64,000 bases of DNA from Dillenia suffruticosa (GCA_033439265.1 JAVTVX010000020.1:18742001-18806000); one strand, 5' to 3'. Counted from the first letter of the stretch, positions 49,602 to 62,600 are shown. Notes: generated by a model not told the origin, from the sequence alone. Made by a program: numbers and translations.

Positions 49602-52165
49602 GATCTACACAAGGAAAAGCACTTGCCATTTGGATTGTAACAATTTTTTATTCCTTATTTTCTCTCTTTCAGTAACTATTATTTATTACTCTTTAGTCCA
49701 CACAAGGAAATATTTCTTGTTTTCTCTCTTTCATTGATTACTATTTATTACTCTTTAGTCGATGCCTAATGAATTCCTTAAAAAATGATTCTAACATAAA
49801 CCCCTTTTAGAAGCAGATGAATCATTATCTACTTCTCACTTCCGCAAATAGCCGATATATTGAGAAATATTCAGAAATGTATTTTGGGAATCGGTCTGAT
49901 TTTATCTATTTTCATTCCATTTGAAGAATGGAAAGATCCTTAGGAAAAATGTTACTGCTAAAGTACCACTATTGTTGTAACCCTATTTTTGTAGGAGTGC
50001 GCGATTCACTCCAATTAAGAAATACATCACTTGTCATATTAATATTTAAGAGGAGTCATCACATAAGTCATCACAAGAGATATCACTGCTTTTCAATAAT
50101 TCCTAACAGAGTCGAGTTAGACGTTTGGTTAATTTGAGTGCTGACATACATGAATGTATTGAGATTCACTCCTTAATATTAGATCAACAGATCAATGTGA
50201 AATGATAACTTGAAGGGGATTCTGAACATTAAGATCATACTTTTTCAACTTCTCGAGATATATTTTGACCACCACGATCAATGCATATGGGTTTGCATAT
50301 TTGAGTGAATAATTAGTATTTGTTTATTTTGAATAACATTTATCTAGACACATCTATAATTAGGGGATTCATTAGAAATTTAGCTTATGCCAAAAGGATG
50401 CGTCTCAATAAAAAAATCATTGTTGAAGTAGATGAATGTGTTGATTATCTAGTAGGAGAAGATAGTCAAGAGATAATCACAAATGGTGGCTGTATTATAC
50501 AGTAGTTTGTCAAATTTGATGACACAACGTGAAAGTATCAATCAAAAGAATTGAAAGATGATATTATAAGTAAGTGCATGATACAATATTGTTAGTTTTT
50601 TAGATGGATGTATAATAATTAATTTGTATGATTATTTAGCGTTGTATATATCATAATGTCTTTATTCTATACTGTAAGAAAAATACAAATTATGATGGTA
50701 GCGCAGAAATAGAGAGTATTATTAAAAAATAATTGGCTAATCAACATAAGAATAGATAGTGTAATCTGCATGTTCACTTGAAGAAATTCTCATCCAAAAA
50801 GAGGCCGTGAAAAATCCTCTACCTAATGTTTGAATGGATGATTGGGTGAAACTGTGATAAATTTACCGGTGAAAACTTTCAAGTTCAAATTATTTTACTA
50901 TTTCTTCCTATTTTTATAAGGATAAAATTTTGTTCAGGTCATCATTTTGATTTCTTTTTATGAAAACTAACAGAAAATGAATATAAAAAACACTTAAAAT
51001 AGTACAATTAATGTAACTTCATCCACAATTGGATTTGTTAGTATAACAATTCTAACATGATATGAACATGTGACATAGAATAAATGAAGAAAAAAAATGA
51101 TAAGCAATTGACCAATACCAAATTGATTATTTCTTAAAAAAGGACAAAAATGATCAATGATAAATCTAAACAAACTTCGATATTATTTATTATTATTTGT
51201 AATTTTAATAGTTTTAAATTTTCAATATATATGTTTTTGTCACATAACAAATTATTTTGTTTTGTAGTATGATTTGCATAATGAAAATATCACGTAATCA
51301 AATTTACCTGCAAAAATTTGTATGCAAAAGTTGCGTGATATTCCAAGACACCTTAAGGAATGGGTTGCTCCTACGAAAGTGATTATGGTATATGAAAATT
51401 ATAATTGGAAATTGCGATGGAGAGAAAAAGAGCAGATAAAATAGAGGTTCAAAATGTAACTATGAGTACCAAACTTGCTGCTCAAAGAGAAGAAATGCGG
51501 GTATTAAATGAGCAGTATACTCAATTCCAGGAGTATATGCAGTTTATGATACCGAAAATCATTCATTTAATGAGTTAGCAATTCGAGAAAAATGTAAGTA
51601 CATGTTTTATATTGTAGTTTAGAGATTGTTATTAATTGAGTAGTATTTTTTATTAAGTAATGCCTATAGTATGATATCATTTAATCATGTATTTTTTTTT
51701 TTTGAAAGGGGAAGGGGGTAGGATTAGAAGAGAACTATGTTTTTTCTCGATATTTGAAGGTAAATTTTCACAAAGACAATTTAGAGTAGTGTAAATATAT
51801 TGTTTTTGGGTTTTTAAGTATTTAGAGTTTTTAAGGTAGTGTAAAACAGTTCAAGATAAAATTTCTCTGTGTTTCTAAGTATTTGAGATTTGATTGTTTT
51901 ATACTTAATTATTTAGTAGATTAAATTTTATCGGTTTCTTTTCTTACTTCTCTTATTGAATTGGTTTTTTTGAGTAGATTATTAAAGTTCAATTTAGACA
52001 AAACTTTTTCTAGTCATTTTTTGGATATAAGTAAATTTTAAACTCATTAGTCAATACTCTATTGGGATTTCATATTGTTGATTCACGTCACCTAAACAAC
52101 CTTTAACACTTAATAATGGTAGGAGTTTTGTACATTAAACCATCTTTATGTGTTATAACTATTGC
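49602..52165 (+). repeat. Right arm of large CACTA-derived inverted duplication
   Basis: Reads as the reverse complement of 46905-49530. Together with 52166-52769 it forms the 3' part of a CACTA element on the + strand, ending in the terminal repeat. The arms are head-to-head: coding direction runs outward from the centre in both. Confidence 0.85.
50340..51560 (+). pseudogene. CACTA transposase-region remnant (Transposase_24-like)
   Basis: Fragments read RLNKKIIVEVDE (about 50400-50440), KELKDDIISKCM (about 50545-50580), HLKKFSSKKRP (about 50775-50805), and further broken pieces. Order and wording resemble the plant En/Spm (Ptta, Transposase_24) protein: a basic stretch, a conserved acidic strand, a KELKDD-like helix, then a His/Lys-rich segment. 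Stops and frameshifts are numerous. The assignment rests on motif memory plus the CACTA end downstream; only a profile search would settle it. Confidence 0.55.
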
Positions 52166-52769
52166 ATTACATGACATTTTCTTTTGAGTTTGATGTTGAA
52201 TTAATATATTTGGTATTTTGTGTAACTATTTAGTTATTTATGATATTGTGGTTTTTTAATGTTAATTTCATATAATTGATATAAATTTTTTTCTTTTTCA
52301 GTGATATATCGTAGAATGTTTCAAGAAATATCTACTAATCAAGAAATTCGTCACTAAAGTCATCGCTATTGTATTGCTCGACATATTTTTAGTGATGACT
52401 TTTTTCATTACCAAATCATGTCACTAAAATTAATCATGTGCAAGTCATTTTTGTTGACTATTAATTTAGACACCAAACGTTGTTACTAAAAGCGTTGACC
52501 AAGTTACTTTTAGTGGTCATTTGGACTTTTTAATTATCATCATGGTGACAACTTTTTTGTCACTAATTTGATGACGAAAAAACTTTTGATCACTAAATTC
52601 GACCCTTTAATGATAACTTTTTACATTTGATCACTAATAATCTTTAGTGATGGAACATTAGTGACCATTGAGTCACAATATTTTTTTTTGTCATTAAAGT
52701 GTTTTAGTGATCACAATTGAAACTTTAGTGATCAAAACGCTTTCGTCATTAAAGGCTTTTTTTGTAGTG
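52166..52769 (+). mobile_element. CACTA 3' end with subterminal repeats
   Basis: The right terminus read inward is CACTACAAAAAAAGCC (52754-52769), the CACTA signature. From about 52350 to 52750 the sequence is filled with TTTAGTGAT/ATCACTAAA-type units in both orientations, the subterminal array. The matching left terminus was not found, so the locus cannot move as a unit. Confidence 0.85.
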
Positions 52770-52794
52770 TCTTATGGTTATGGTCAATCATATC

Positions 52795-53129
52795 TAGGAT
52801 TGGCAATTGGGAGGGGTCAACCCAAGCTCGGCCAGTTTTGAAGGGTCGAGCTAGGGCTGAGCTTGGCTCGTTTCATGATCGGGCCGAGCTCAGGCTTCTT
52901 TTTTAGGCCCATTTTAATTATAGGCCGTGTGTGGACCAATGGGCTTGACCCATCGGGCCGAGTCTTGTCCGAAATAGACCCGAGACCCTTTTAATTTTTT
53001 GGGCCAAGCTCGAGCCTTGGTCCTTCGAGTTTTCTTGAGCCGGGCTCAGGTCGGGCCCATAAAAATTTAATCGGGCCAAACTTGAGCTTCGCAAAGTTTG
53101 ACTTAAAAAAAGCTTGATTGCTACCCGTA
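52795..53129. mobile_element. hAT-type MITE, 335 bp
   Basis: The ends TAGGATTGGCAATTG and, read inward from the right, TACGGGTAGCAATCAAG follow the plant hAT pattern TAGGGTTGGCAAT. A perfect 8-bp duplication ATCATATC flanks it (52787-52794 and 53130-53137). The interior is rich in GGGC/GCCC and GAGCTC/GGCTCG words and has no gene. It lies 25 bp beyond the CACTA terminus. Confidence 0.88.
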
Positions 53130-53137
53130 ATCATATC

Positions 53138-55568
53138 TCTGTAATTGTGCTAATTATGGTCACAATATTACTCCATCACAAATCTTGTCACTGACTCTGG
53201 GATATCAACATGTGGACCTTATGCTGTATGCTGCTCTACCAGCCGCGTGTCGTTAGCACTTTAGTATGGCTGATTTGTGCGCTCTGTGTTGCTTTGCCGA
53301 TTTGGAGGCTAGCAAGAGCAAACTCCTTAGGCTTTTTTGGACGTAAATCTTTTTGTCTTCTTTAACCGGAAGGTGGCCTTTTGTTTTTAATTTATTCAGT
53401 TAACATCTGTCTAAACAAGGTGAAGGCAGAAGTATACATGCATGATTTGTGGGCTTGGGGCCTTAGGCTTGGTGAATTTTGTTAAAACAGGTTAGGTTGC
53501 AGAAGATACTGGGGAAAGTCCTTGCCATTGTAGACATATAAACGAGTAATGCCTGGTAAATGTACCGTCTCTCCTATTTTTTTGGAGTCCTTGTGTAAGT
53601 TCTGGTTTTAATTATATTTGAACTGGTTGGTTGCAGATTCTGATTCCAAATAGTCTGCTTTTTGAGAAGAATCCTAACTTTTGGAAACAATCAGCTTCTC
53701 AGGTAAAATATTTATTTTCCTTTTTTTCTGGTCTTCTTGATGCTCATTGAGCTGGAAAATGATCGTAGTTAGCTTTGTGTCAACATCTTTGCCTTCAATT
53801 TTGAGGGCGGCAAGAATGTTAACATTTGACCACCTATAAGAGGATTGCTTTTGACTACACTTTTGCATTTGTTATTATTATTATTTTTAATCTAATTTTG
53901 CTAAATCACCCTCTTCCATTTGTCATTTAAAGATTATGTTTGCCAAAATCTCTTCTATGCACTTTAGTGATTTCTGGGTAATTGCTGCTTCACTGTAATC
54001 TAGTCAACTAACCACCATGCTTCAAAAAAGAAAGAAAGTTGCAGAACAAGTAGAACAATTAAAACTCATTTTTCTTTACCCTAATAGTAGTACCCCTTTA
54101 ATAAATGGAACTAAGTAATGGAATGGGCATAATAATTCTCATTTTCTGTCAACCCATTGTCAATCATATTTATTTTCCTTAAAATTTACACTGAACGCTC
54201 TTATATTTACTGTTGCACCATGGAGAGCATGGATGGCTGCATTTAGGAGGTTTTGCTCCATTTAGGGCAAGAGTTTGGAACCTCTGTTTGAATTAGAGTT
54301 TGTTCCTCATTTAGTCAACCAAGTATCTCGTTATATATTATAATTTAAAGTCTAGTATGTATTAAAATTAGTAGATTTATTTTAGAATTTATGACACTTA
54401 AAAAAAAAGATTTATTAGCTAATTAGGTTTATCATATTTTGAAAGTTTTTTTTTTTTTAATTTTTTTCCCTTGTAATATTGAATGATTTATAAATATTTA
54501 TTAATCACCTTTTTTTTTATACACACTAAATGATTATTTTGATTTTATGAAGGTGTTTGGTATATATCTTAGGGAGTACTTTTAGGTTTTGGCTTTCCAA
54601 ACAAGGGGTGTTTGTTGACTCCATTTTTCTTTATTTGAATATTAGTATTCAAAAATTTGATTAATTCAATTCGAACAGTTGTGAGATTCAATTTATGAGT
54701 TGATTTTCTCAATATCAATTCTTCTATTTTCAAAAGTAGTGTTCAAAATATTAGTCATGAAGTCTGGTGCTCTACCGTTAGATGATCTTAGGACGTTGGT
54801 GTTTGATAACTCCTTTGACAGTTGATGAAAACTGATTGTCCAAAGGTTACAAAAAGACACCAGCTATCCGAAGTAACATTGACGGTTGGGTATTTTTTTT
54901 TTAATTATTTAACCCACCTATATTAATATTAATAAAACCAAACACTAAAATTAGTGCTAATAAAGTAAACTGTGTAAAATTTCGTCTTTTCTTATAAAGT
55001 CATGTTATATAATTATTTTCTTAATAATATCTATTTAAATTAGTTATTTCTAAAAAAAGGTTTGAATATTTTTATTATGAATTTTATATTTCAATATATA
55101 ACAATAAATATTTTTAAAAAATAAAATAGATTTTGTCATTTTTAGTCAATTTATATATGAATAGCAATTCAACCAGACTCTAATTTCAATTGAAAACAAC
55201 AATCGGCTATTGGTTATCTGCCATAAGTGATTAACTGAATTTCATTAGTTAAATCAAATAGATCTTTAGTTTATAATTGAATTTTGTACTAGTTTGAAAT
55301 TTTATGAAAATTTTAATTTAGATATCTTATTTAGAAACTTTAATTCAATTAATGTGGGTGAGTTCATGAGCGGATTTGAATTATTTGTAAGTTTAACATG
55401 AGTCGAGTCTGAATTGCACCGAGCTATCAACTGTGACTGTTGTATAAATTTTACAAGCACTAGACTGGGCTGGGCTGGGCTGCCAAGATTTGAGAACGAA
55501 GCTCCTTGATGTTCAGTTTATCAACCACTCTTGCAACAGTGATTTTGATTTCATCTGGGCTCATTAGA
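53138..55568. other. Intergenic DNA with one possible orphan exon
   Basis: Mostly AT-rich and unassigned. The single noteworthy piece is the splice-flanked 66-bp open segment at 53637-53702, listed separately. Confidence 0.45.
53637..53702 (+). other. Possible orphan exon, 66 bp
   Basis: A pyrimidine/G-rich acceptor ending TTGGTTGCAG precedes, and a donor GTAAAAT follows, an open segment of exactly 22 codons (begins ILIPNSLLFEKN, ends KQSASQ). No neighbouring exon was found. It could be a relic of a displaced gene, part of a non-coding RNA, or chance. Confidence 0.3.
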
Positions 55569-55577
55569 GTCTCCTTC

Positions 55578-55579
<2 letters not shown>

Positions 55580-55625
<46 letters not shown>
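55580..55625. repeat. AT microsatellite (expanded SINE tail)
   Basis: About 23 AT units directly at the 3' end of SINE copy C, partly inside its left flanking repeat. Confidence 0.95.
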
Positions 55626-55629
<4 letters not shown>

Positions 55630-55814
55630 GTCCCTGGATTTGATCCACCGTCGAGCGTCCGGAGATTTATTCTGACTAATCTCGGTCGAGCTGCTGTCGA
55701 GTCTCAATCGGGAGGGAGTTCTCCCAATATTGTTTTTATCACTACTAAAATTCGAATCTCGATTTTTGATATAGGATGTTAGTATCATTTCCATTAAACC
55801 AACGAATTGTTGGT
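55586..55814 (-). mobile_element. tRNA-derived SINE, copy C (CSLC upstream region)
   Basis: Minus-strand SINE of the same family as copies A and B, with box-A-like TTGGTTTAATGG and box-B-like GAGATTCGAATTT at its right end and the shared body CTGACTAATCTCGGTCGA on the + strand. The flanking repeat GTCTCCTTCYCATATAT (55569-55585 and 55815-55831) matches at 16 of 17 positions. Instead of poly-A, its 3' tail is an AT repeat. It lies about 870 bp before the CSLC start codon. Confidence 0.82.
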
Positions 55815-55831
55815 GTCTCCTTCTCATATAT

Positions 55832-56609
55832 GATGAAAGGAATTAGTTAAGTTTAAAATTACTTGTTTTTCTGATCAAAATTTAGTAAAATTTTCATTAG
55901 TTAATAACCAATTAATCACGTATGGTTAGCATAAATCATGAGAATTTATTTTTAAAAGATAATTCAGTAGTTATAACTCTTTTGTTCTGATATGATGATA
56001 AAAAAAAAAAAAAAAAAAAAAGTGAGCTCACCCTCCCCAACCTCATTTTTCCGGACTAAATTGTTAATTCTCCAAAGGCAGACCGACAAAAAAAAGGAAA
56101 AAAAAAAAATAACACGAAAGCAAGATCGGATCGCCGGTTTAAACCGAACCACTTGCTGTCCTTTGACAATACACCGTTGTCCTCTTGTTCCAAACTTTTG
56201 CACATGGCTTGCGTTATGCTCCCGCTCCAATCCTCTGCATCAACTTCCATTCCCACTAACAATGACTCTCCCACTGGCATCTCGCCACATCAGTATTTGC
56301 TGATGTGGCTTTGATTGATCGTTGTAGCTGAGGAACACTCCCAAATCGAGTTCACACGGAAACCAGGAGGCAAACTATGGCAGAGCTCCGCTAAACTTGG
56401 TGGGAGTGGGACTCTCTCTCTACTCTATAACTAATAATAGAAACTAGAAAGAGAGAGAGAGAGAGGAGCATTCGCTCTCTTCATTTCACTTGAACCCAAT
56501 TACACAAACCTCCAACTGCGGATCTCATCACTCATTATCATCATCATCCTCATCATCATCATCAAAATCGGAGATGGATACCACCATTTTAGAAAGAGAA
56601 AACAGAGCT

Positions 56610-56656
<47 letters not shown>

Positions 56657-56682
56657 GCACAAAATTAAAGCAATCTCAGTAT
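55832..56682 (+). promoter_or_regulatory. Upstream and 5' leader region of the CSLC gene
   Basis: No gene. A poly-A run lies at about 55998-56021, a CATCAT-type trinucleotide repeat at about 56535-56563, and a GA microsatellite at 56614-56652 just before the start codon, probably inside the 5' untranslated region. No unambiguous TATA box. Confidence 0.4.
56614..56652. repeat. GA microsatellite in CSLC 5' leader
   Basis: About 19 GA units ending 31 bp before the ATG. Length variation here could change the leader of the mRNA. Confidence 0.95.
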
Positions 56683-59600
56683 ATGTCTCGTCCACCAAAC
56701 TACGAGTTTCAAGAATGGTGGAACAAAGAGAGAGAGAAGAATCGCGACCTCCTCATCCCTCAATCCGATTTAAGCCCCAATCGTCATTCCGTTGTCCAGA
56801 TCCAATCTCCTTCCTCCTCCGATTCAACTCGGGACTGTGATCGATCTCGTTCCAGATCCGCTCGCCAACTCTCCTGGCTCCTCCTCCTCAAATTCCAACA
56901 ATTCGCTTCCTCTCTCTCCTCTTTCTCCTCTCGCTTTCTCTCTCTCCTCCGCATCGCCAATCGCCGCATCACATCTCCCGAATCCCTCACCGATGCTTCC
57001 ATTTCCAAGTCCGAATCGCGATTCTATCGCGTGATCAAAGGTTTCCTAATAATCGTTGTAGTTTTGCTGTGCATTGAGCTTGTTGCCTACTTCAAAGGAT
57101 GGCATTTCAGTCCTCCTTCGATAGAATACGCAGAAGCCGAGGTTGTTGGACTCCTCGGCGTCGTTTACGCCAACTGGCTTTATATCAGAGCCAATTACTT
57201 GGCTCCGCCGTTGCAGAGCTTGACGAATGCTTGTATTGTACTCTTCCTGATTCAGTCTGTGGATCGAGTAATTTTAGTATTGGGTTGCGCCTGGATCAAG
57301 TTTAGCAGGATTAAGCCTGTAGCGGCTATGGAATATCCTGGTAGTTCAGAAGATGGTAACGACCTGCATTATCCCATGGTGCTTGTGCAGATTCCGATGT
57401 GCAATGAGAGGGAGGTAAGAAGATGTAGGTTTCAAATCCCTAATTTCTTCCTTTTTTGTTCAAATTATGATTAGTTTTAGCTCAATTCCAAGTTCTGGTT
57501 TAAGTTTTAGTTCTTTCGATGTTCACAATGCTGCTCTTTACAACACGTTAGTTTAATGCTACAGTAATTACTATATTTGCTGAATTCCAGTTGGCATCGG
57601 TTTATTGTTCGGAAGTTATTCAGTATCAAGTGTTAACTGTTTTTGGCGTATAATTAGGCATTTCCTGTGATTGACACTTTTTTTTTTTTGGGGTACATCT
57701 AGCTTATGCTTGTGGTTTTAGGTTTTAAATCCCTAATTTCTTTTTGTTTTTGCGAATTACGTATCATGTTTTTTAGTCAAAACTGTGATTCCTATTAGCT
57801 CTAAACTTACGATTTGAAGCTTTTGTTCTGTCCATGTTCACAACATTGTTCATTGTAAGAACTAAGTTCTTGATTGATATTGCTAATCAGGCTATTTTTG
57901 CTAGATTAGGTTTCTACCTGATTTAGGGTAGCGTTTGAAAAATTACAATATTACTTGGTTGAAGAAATAGCTTCACAGAAAGTTGGATGTCTTGCTTTTT
58001 GTGATGGTTTGCTACAAGGGGTTAACCCTCATTTGTAATTACTATTTCCTTTTTGGTAGTAAATTTGTAACATTTAGGTAAAAACACAGGTGGTTCATCC
58101 TGTCTTGGCTTGTTTCACATGTAGAGACAAGGATAAAACTGTACTCCCTTGATATGCCAGCCTCTTGTTGGACCCTCAGGCACTAATATCTTCATGATTT
58201 GTTGAATCATTAATTCGTTCTTTTACCCATGGACTTGTCTTTATCTACTGCTCACTTCAAAATGCTTCAGATTGCTAGGTAATTTCTTTCAGAATCCTTC
58301 AACATGCATTGAGGATTCAACTGTTAACTATTGATCCATGCTAACCATGATAGGCACATTGTTTATGATGGAATTTTTCTTTTTCCCTCAAAATTGGTTA
58401 CAATTTTTGGTACATGCATGACAAACTATTCCGATACCACTCGTGCAAAGCTCAATTTTAGAAGGCCGAAGCTAGTTCTGTTTTTCAAACGGTTTCTTTG
58501 AGAACTAGATGTACTCAAAAAACAATTTTTTTCCTGTAAATTCTAACCTTTTTTTATCGTATAGATGCTAGTGAAATCTCACATCTTGGGATTGATGTTC
58601 CATGCAGATATTATAATATTATTTTTAAGAGGTGATGAATTGTGCTTTTATTCCACTCACAATTTTACAAACTAATGATGATTGTGTTCAACACTTACCA
58701 AACATGACACTTCTAAAACACCTAAATGGACTCATTCAACTTGGCTAAGTTATAATTTAATGGTCCATTTTGCGGGTTCTGGGCAACATTGAAAGAGATT
58801 TTGTGCACTTTTGGTATGGATGGTGACGCTATTTGTGCTTTAGGAGGTAGTGATTACATTCCCAGATGTTAAATGAAAGATCTAATTTCCATTGTCTCCT
58901 CATATTATCCAATATGTGGATTATAGGAGCACTTCATGATCCCTGGCTTGCACCACAAATACAAAACATACTGCATTTAAGGTAGCATTTTCTGTCTCAA
59001 GCAACTTGGATAACACTATAAAGTGACTTTAAAATTTCAGAACATATCCAAAAAAATAATAATAATAATAAGAAACTGATTATATAAACATGAAAAAGTA
59101 AGTGGGAAAATTATTGAAAAACTACATTATCGTTCCTTCATTATACCAATGTTCACACTCTAGGATCTGTCACCTCCAAATCTACCATAATATATATCTT
59201 CAGCTCTATCCTCCACAAATTTACTGGTAAGCGACTTCTGGACAGACTTAAAGGACTATCTTTGGAAATGGAGAATGGAGTTGGAGACAAAAAAAAATGC
59301 CCAAATGCCCTCACTTATTGATCATGTGGGACTTGTACAATGTGAGGTTTTAAAAATGAAACAACATGCTGGAAGTGAGCGAGCATCAGCCAATAGTGAT
59401 TTGATTGAAACACTTATTGCAGGAAGTTTTACCCTTGTTGCAAAGGCAAAGCGAGATATATGTGGATTTTCCCTAGAATAGACCTTTTTGGCAACAAGCT
59501 TTTAAAAGTTGTTATAGAAAAATGTATCTAATTGACTCATTTTCAGATAAATGAACTCGTGAACATATCAGCACCGTAAGGATTTATAGGCACTAATTTA

Positions 59601-62600
59601 TGGGGGAGATTAGCTGTATTACCTTTAAAATTAAAACTGGTTCAATTATATTTTACAGAAACATGAATCTTACGTCACCATGTATGCCACAAATGCAACT
59701 TTTTTGTTTGTTCTGCACTAATAAGTTGAAAACCCCTTAGATTCTGTATGATGTGGCAACTGTCCCACAGTAACACAACAAGTCACAATGTACTGCAGTT
59801 TTTATTGATGTACTTACATTTTCAGAGGAAGATAAGAGTTGAACATTCATGTGATGGTGGCATTGCTTATAGTTTTTTTTAATGATCTTGGGTTCACTTA
59901 TTAGAAGCAACCTCTTAATAAAAGGAAGCATGTTTGTTAATGAAATTGCCTATCCTAAAGCTTATGCATAGAGGGATGATTATTTGAGCATCAGATCAAC
60001 TTTTTTCTGTAACCAATAAGAGGAATTTCAATTACTGGAATGTGCACAGCAGTTGCGGCTCTCTAATTATGTCCCATTTTAAATTGTTATTCATTGAGAG
60101 CCCAGTGCAATGGACAGTCCACTTGTAGATTTTTGGTTTATCTCTCCTTTGAAGCTCTTTTGCTGCATTTGTCTTTGTTTATGTATTCTGAAATGCCTTT
60201 CTAGAAATGAATTTGGAAATTTTGGTGAGAGTTTTCCAGGGGTTCAACCATGTTGCTTTTTAATGCTACAGGTTTATCAACAATCTATTGCAGCAGTATG
60301 CGTCCAGGACTGGCCAAAGGATAGAATGCTTGTGCAAATTTTAGATGATTCTGATGATATGGAAGTCCAAAACCTTATCAAGGCAGAGGTACAGAAATGG
60401 CAACCGAGGGGTGTGCGTATACTCTATAGACATCGTCTGATACGGGCAGGCTATAAGGCAGGGAATCTTAAATCTGCTATGAGTTGTGACTATGTCAAAG
60501 ACTATGAGTTTGTGGCAATATTTGATTCAGATTTTCAGCCTGCACCAGATTTCTTGAAGAAAACTATTCCTCATTTCAAGGTAATCTAGGGCCACAACTG
60601 CTATGAGAGTTGTGACTTCTCAAGCTTGAGTTATATGCTTCTGTCGATTAGGTGTTGATTTTTGTTGAGTTCCATGTGCATGCACGTTTTTGTACATCTT
60701 TACAGCATGATGTGTTATTTGATCAATAACTTGAACTTATATTTCTTTTGAATAATAATTTTTTGTTTTCTTCTTAAAGGGAAATGAAGATCTTGCACTG
60801 GTCCAAGCAAGGTGGGCTTTTGTAAATAAGGATGAGAACTTGCTTACAAGATTGCAGAACATTAACTTATCCTTCCACTTCGAGGTTGAGCAGCAAGTCA
60901 ATGGGGTGTTCTTAAACTTTTTTGGCTTCAATGGGACAGCTGGTGTATGGAGAATCAAGGCCCTTGAGGAATGTGGCGGCTGGTTGGATCGTACAACTGT
61001 TGAGGACATGGATATTGCTGTCCGTGCTCATCTTCATGGATGGAAATTTATATTTCTAAATGATGTAAAGGTCTGTGAAGTAGATAGTTCAAAGAACATC
61101 TCTTACACAACTGAGGTAGAATGCCATTTGAAACTTAATTTCAACCTTTGTGTGCAGTGCATGTGCGAACTTCCTGAGTCCTATGAGGCTTACAAGAAAC
61201 AGCAACATCGCTGGCATTCAGGGCCAATGCAGTTATTCCGCTTATGTTTTTTTGATGTAATCCATGCAAAGGTACAAAATCGGCCCTATAGTTCACTTAA
61301 ACTTGTGTATTTAAATCAGTTCAGTGCTTTACTTTATGGTCTGTCATTCCTTCCCTCCTCGGACGGTCTGGTAGTGTTAGTGTTGCTCTTTGCTGCCCTA
61401 ATTCTCTTCCAATGTGTGTGTTTCTTGCTTAGAAATTGCTAAAAACTGTTAAGTTGCTGACATTTTGTGTGTGAAAGGAACTATGTATATTTCAAACTAA
61501 ATTAATGGATTGCCATCATATCTTATCATTGACAGGTGGAATAATCATGCCATCAACTCTGAAATAATATGTTTTCAATTATGTCCTTGAAAAGGGAAAA
61601 CAAACAAACTTCTGGGAAAAGAACTCTTGGAGCACCTGCCTTGGTACTCCAGGATATGAATATGCTTGAAGAAATCTGAGTTAAAGTTCAATTAATTTAA
61701 AGTTTGGAATCTACATGATTCCTCAAAATTATTTCTAGGAAGACATGGAAACTACACTCCATTCTATTTCCTCACTTTCCTTTCCTCATTTTTGTACCCT
61801 TCTCTAATCTTCGCAGTTCTATCAATGGGAACTTTATTTTTGTTAAGGTTGATGATAGGATCATTCTGGATTTCATCTTTTTCTTCTGCTGCTTAATTTA
61901 TTCCAAACCTTCCATTGCTTAGACTTAGAAGTAGGATGCTAGAGAATTTTGATTAGTTCTCTTGCAGATTTTCTAGTACTGTCATGGTATATTATTATTT
62001 TTTATTGAATCAGAATTATATTGGAATGTAAGATATTAATGAATTTTACAAATTCAAAGACCAAATGGCATTTCTATGAGGGAGGCCTGAGATTCCCAAT
62101 AATGCTGTTAAACAATCGTTGGGTCCATGTGGCATGGGGATTTGGGATTTTGAGCAACTGTGGTTATATTTTGTATATGTAGAAAACTTCTCATATAACT
62201 TAAGGGCTTCTAAAATGAGTGAAGAAATGTAAAACATACATATATATGTTGTTTTCTTAAAAGCCTGTCAGCATAATTGCAAAATTTTTTCCAAATACCA
62301 ATCAGAGTCCTGCTTAAATAAGATCTAATGAACTTCAAAATTGCAATGTATATTGCAAGATCTATGTGCAATTCAGAGTTTACTTGCATTATTTTCTTTC
62401 AAATTGCATTGTTGCAAGTCAGATGAAAGATTAAAAAACCACAAATTTGGAAGTTCTTGGGATCAACCATAGTCAAAATGAGAATTAATTGTGCAGACCT
62501 GCCCCCTCCCCTCTTTGTTCTTCTTCATTATCTCTTTGCATGAAAGAAAATTGTACGAAGCCTAGAAATGGGCAGTATTTATTACGTTATATTTTGTATG

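Noticed and set aside
59275-59481. 68-codon open frame inside CSLC intron 1
   Set aside because: No recognisable domain, it sits within a clear GT-AG intron, and no splice context supports an alternative exon.
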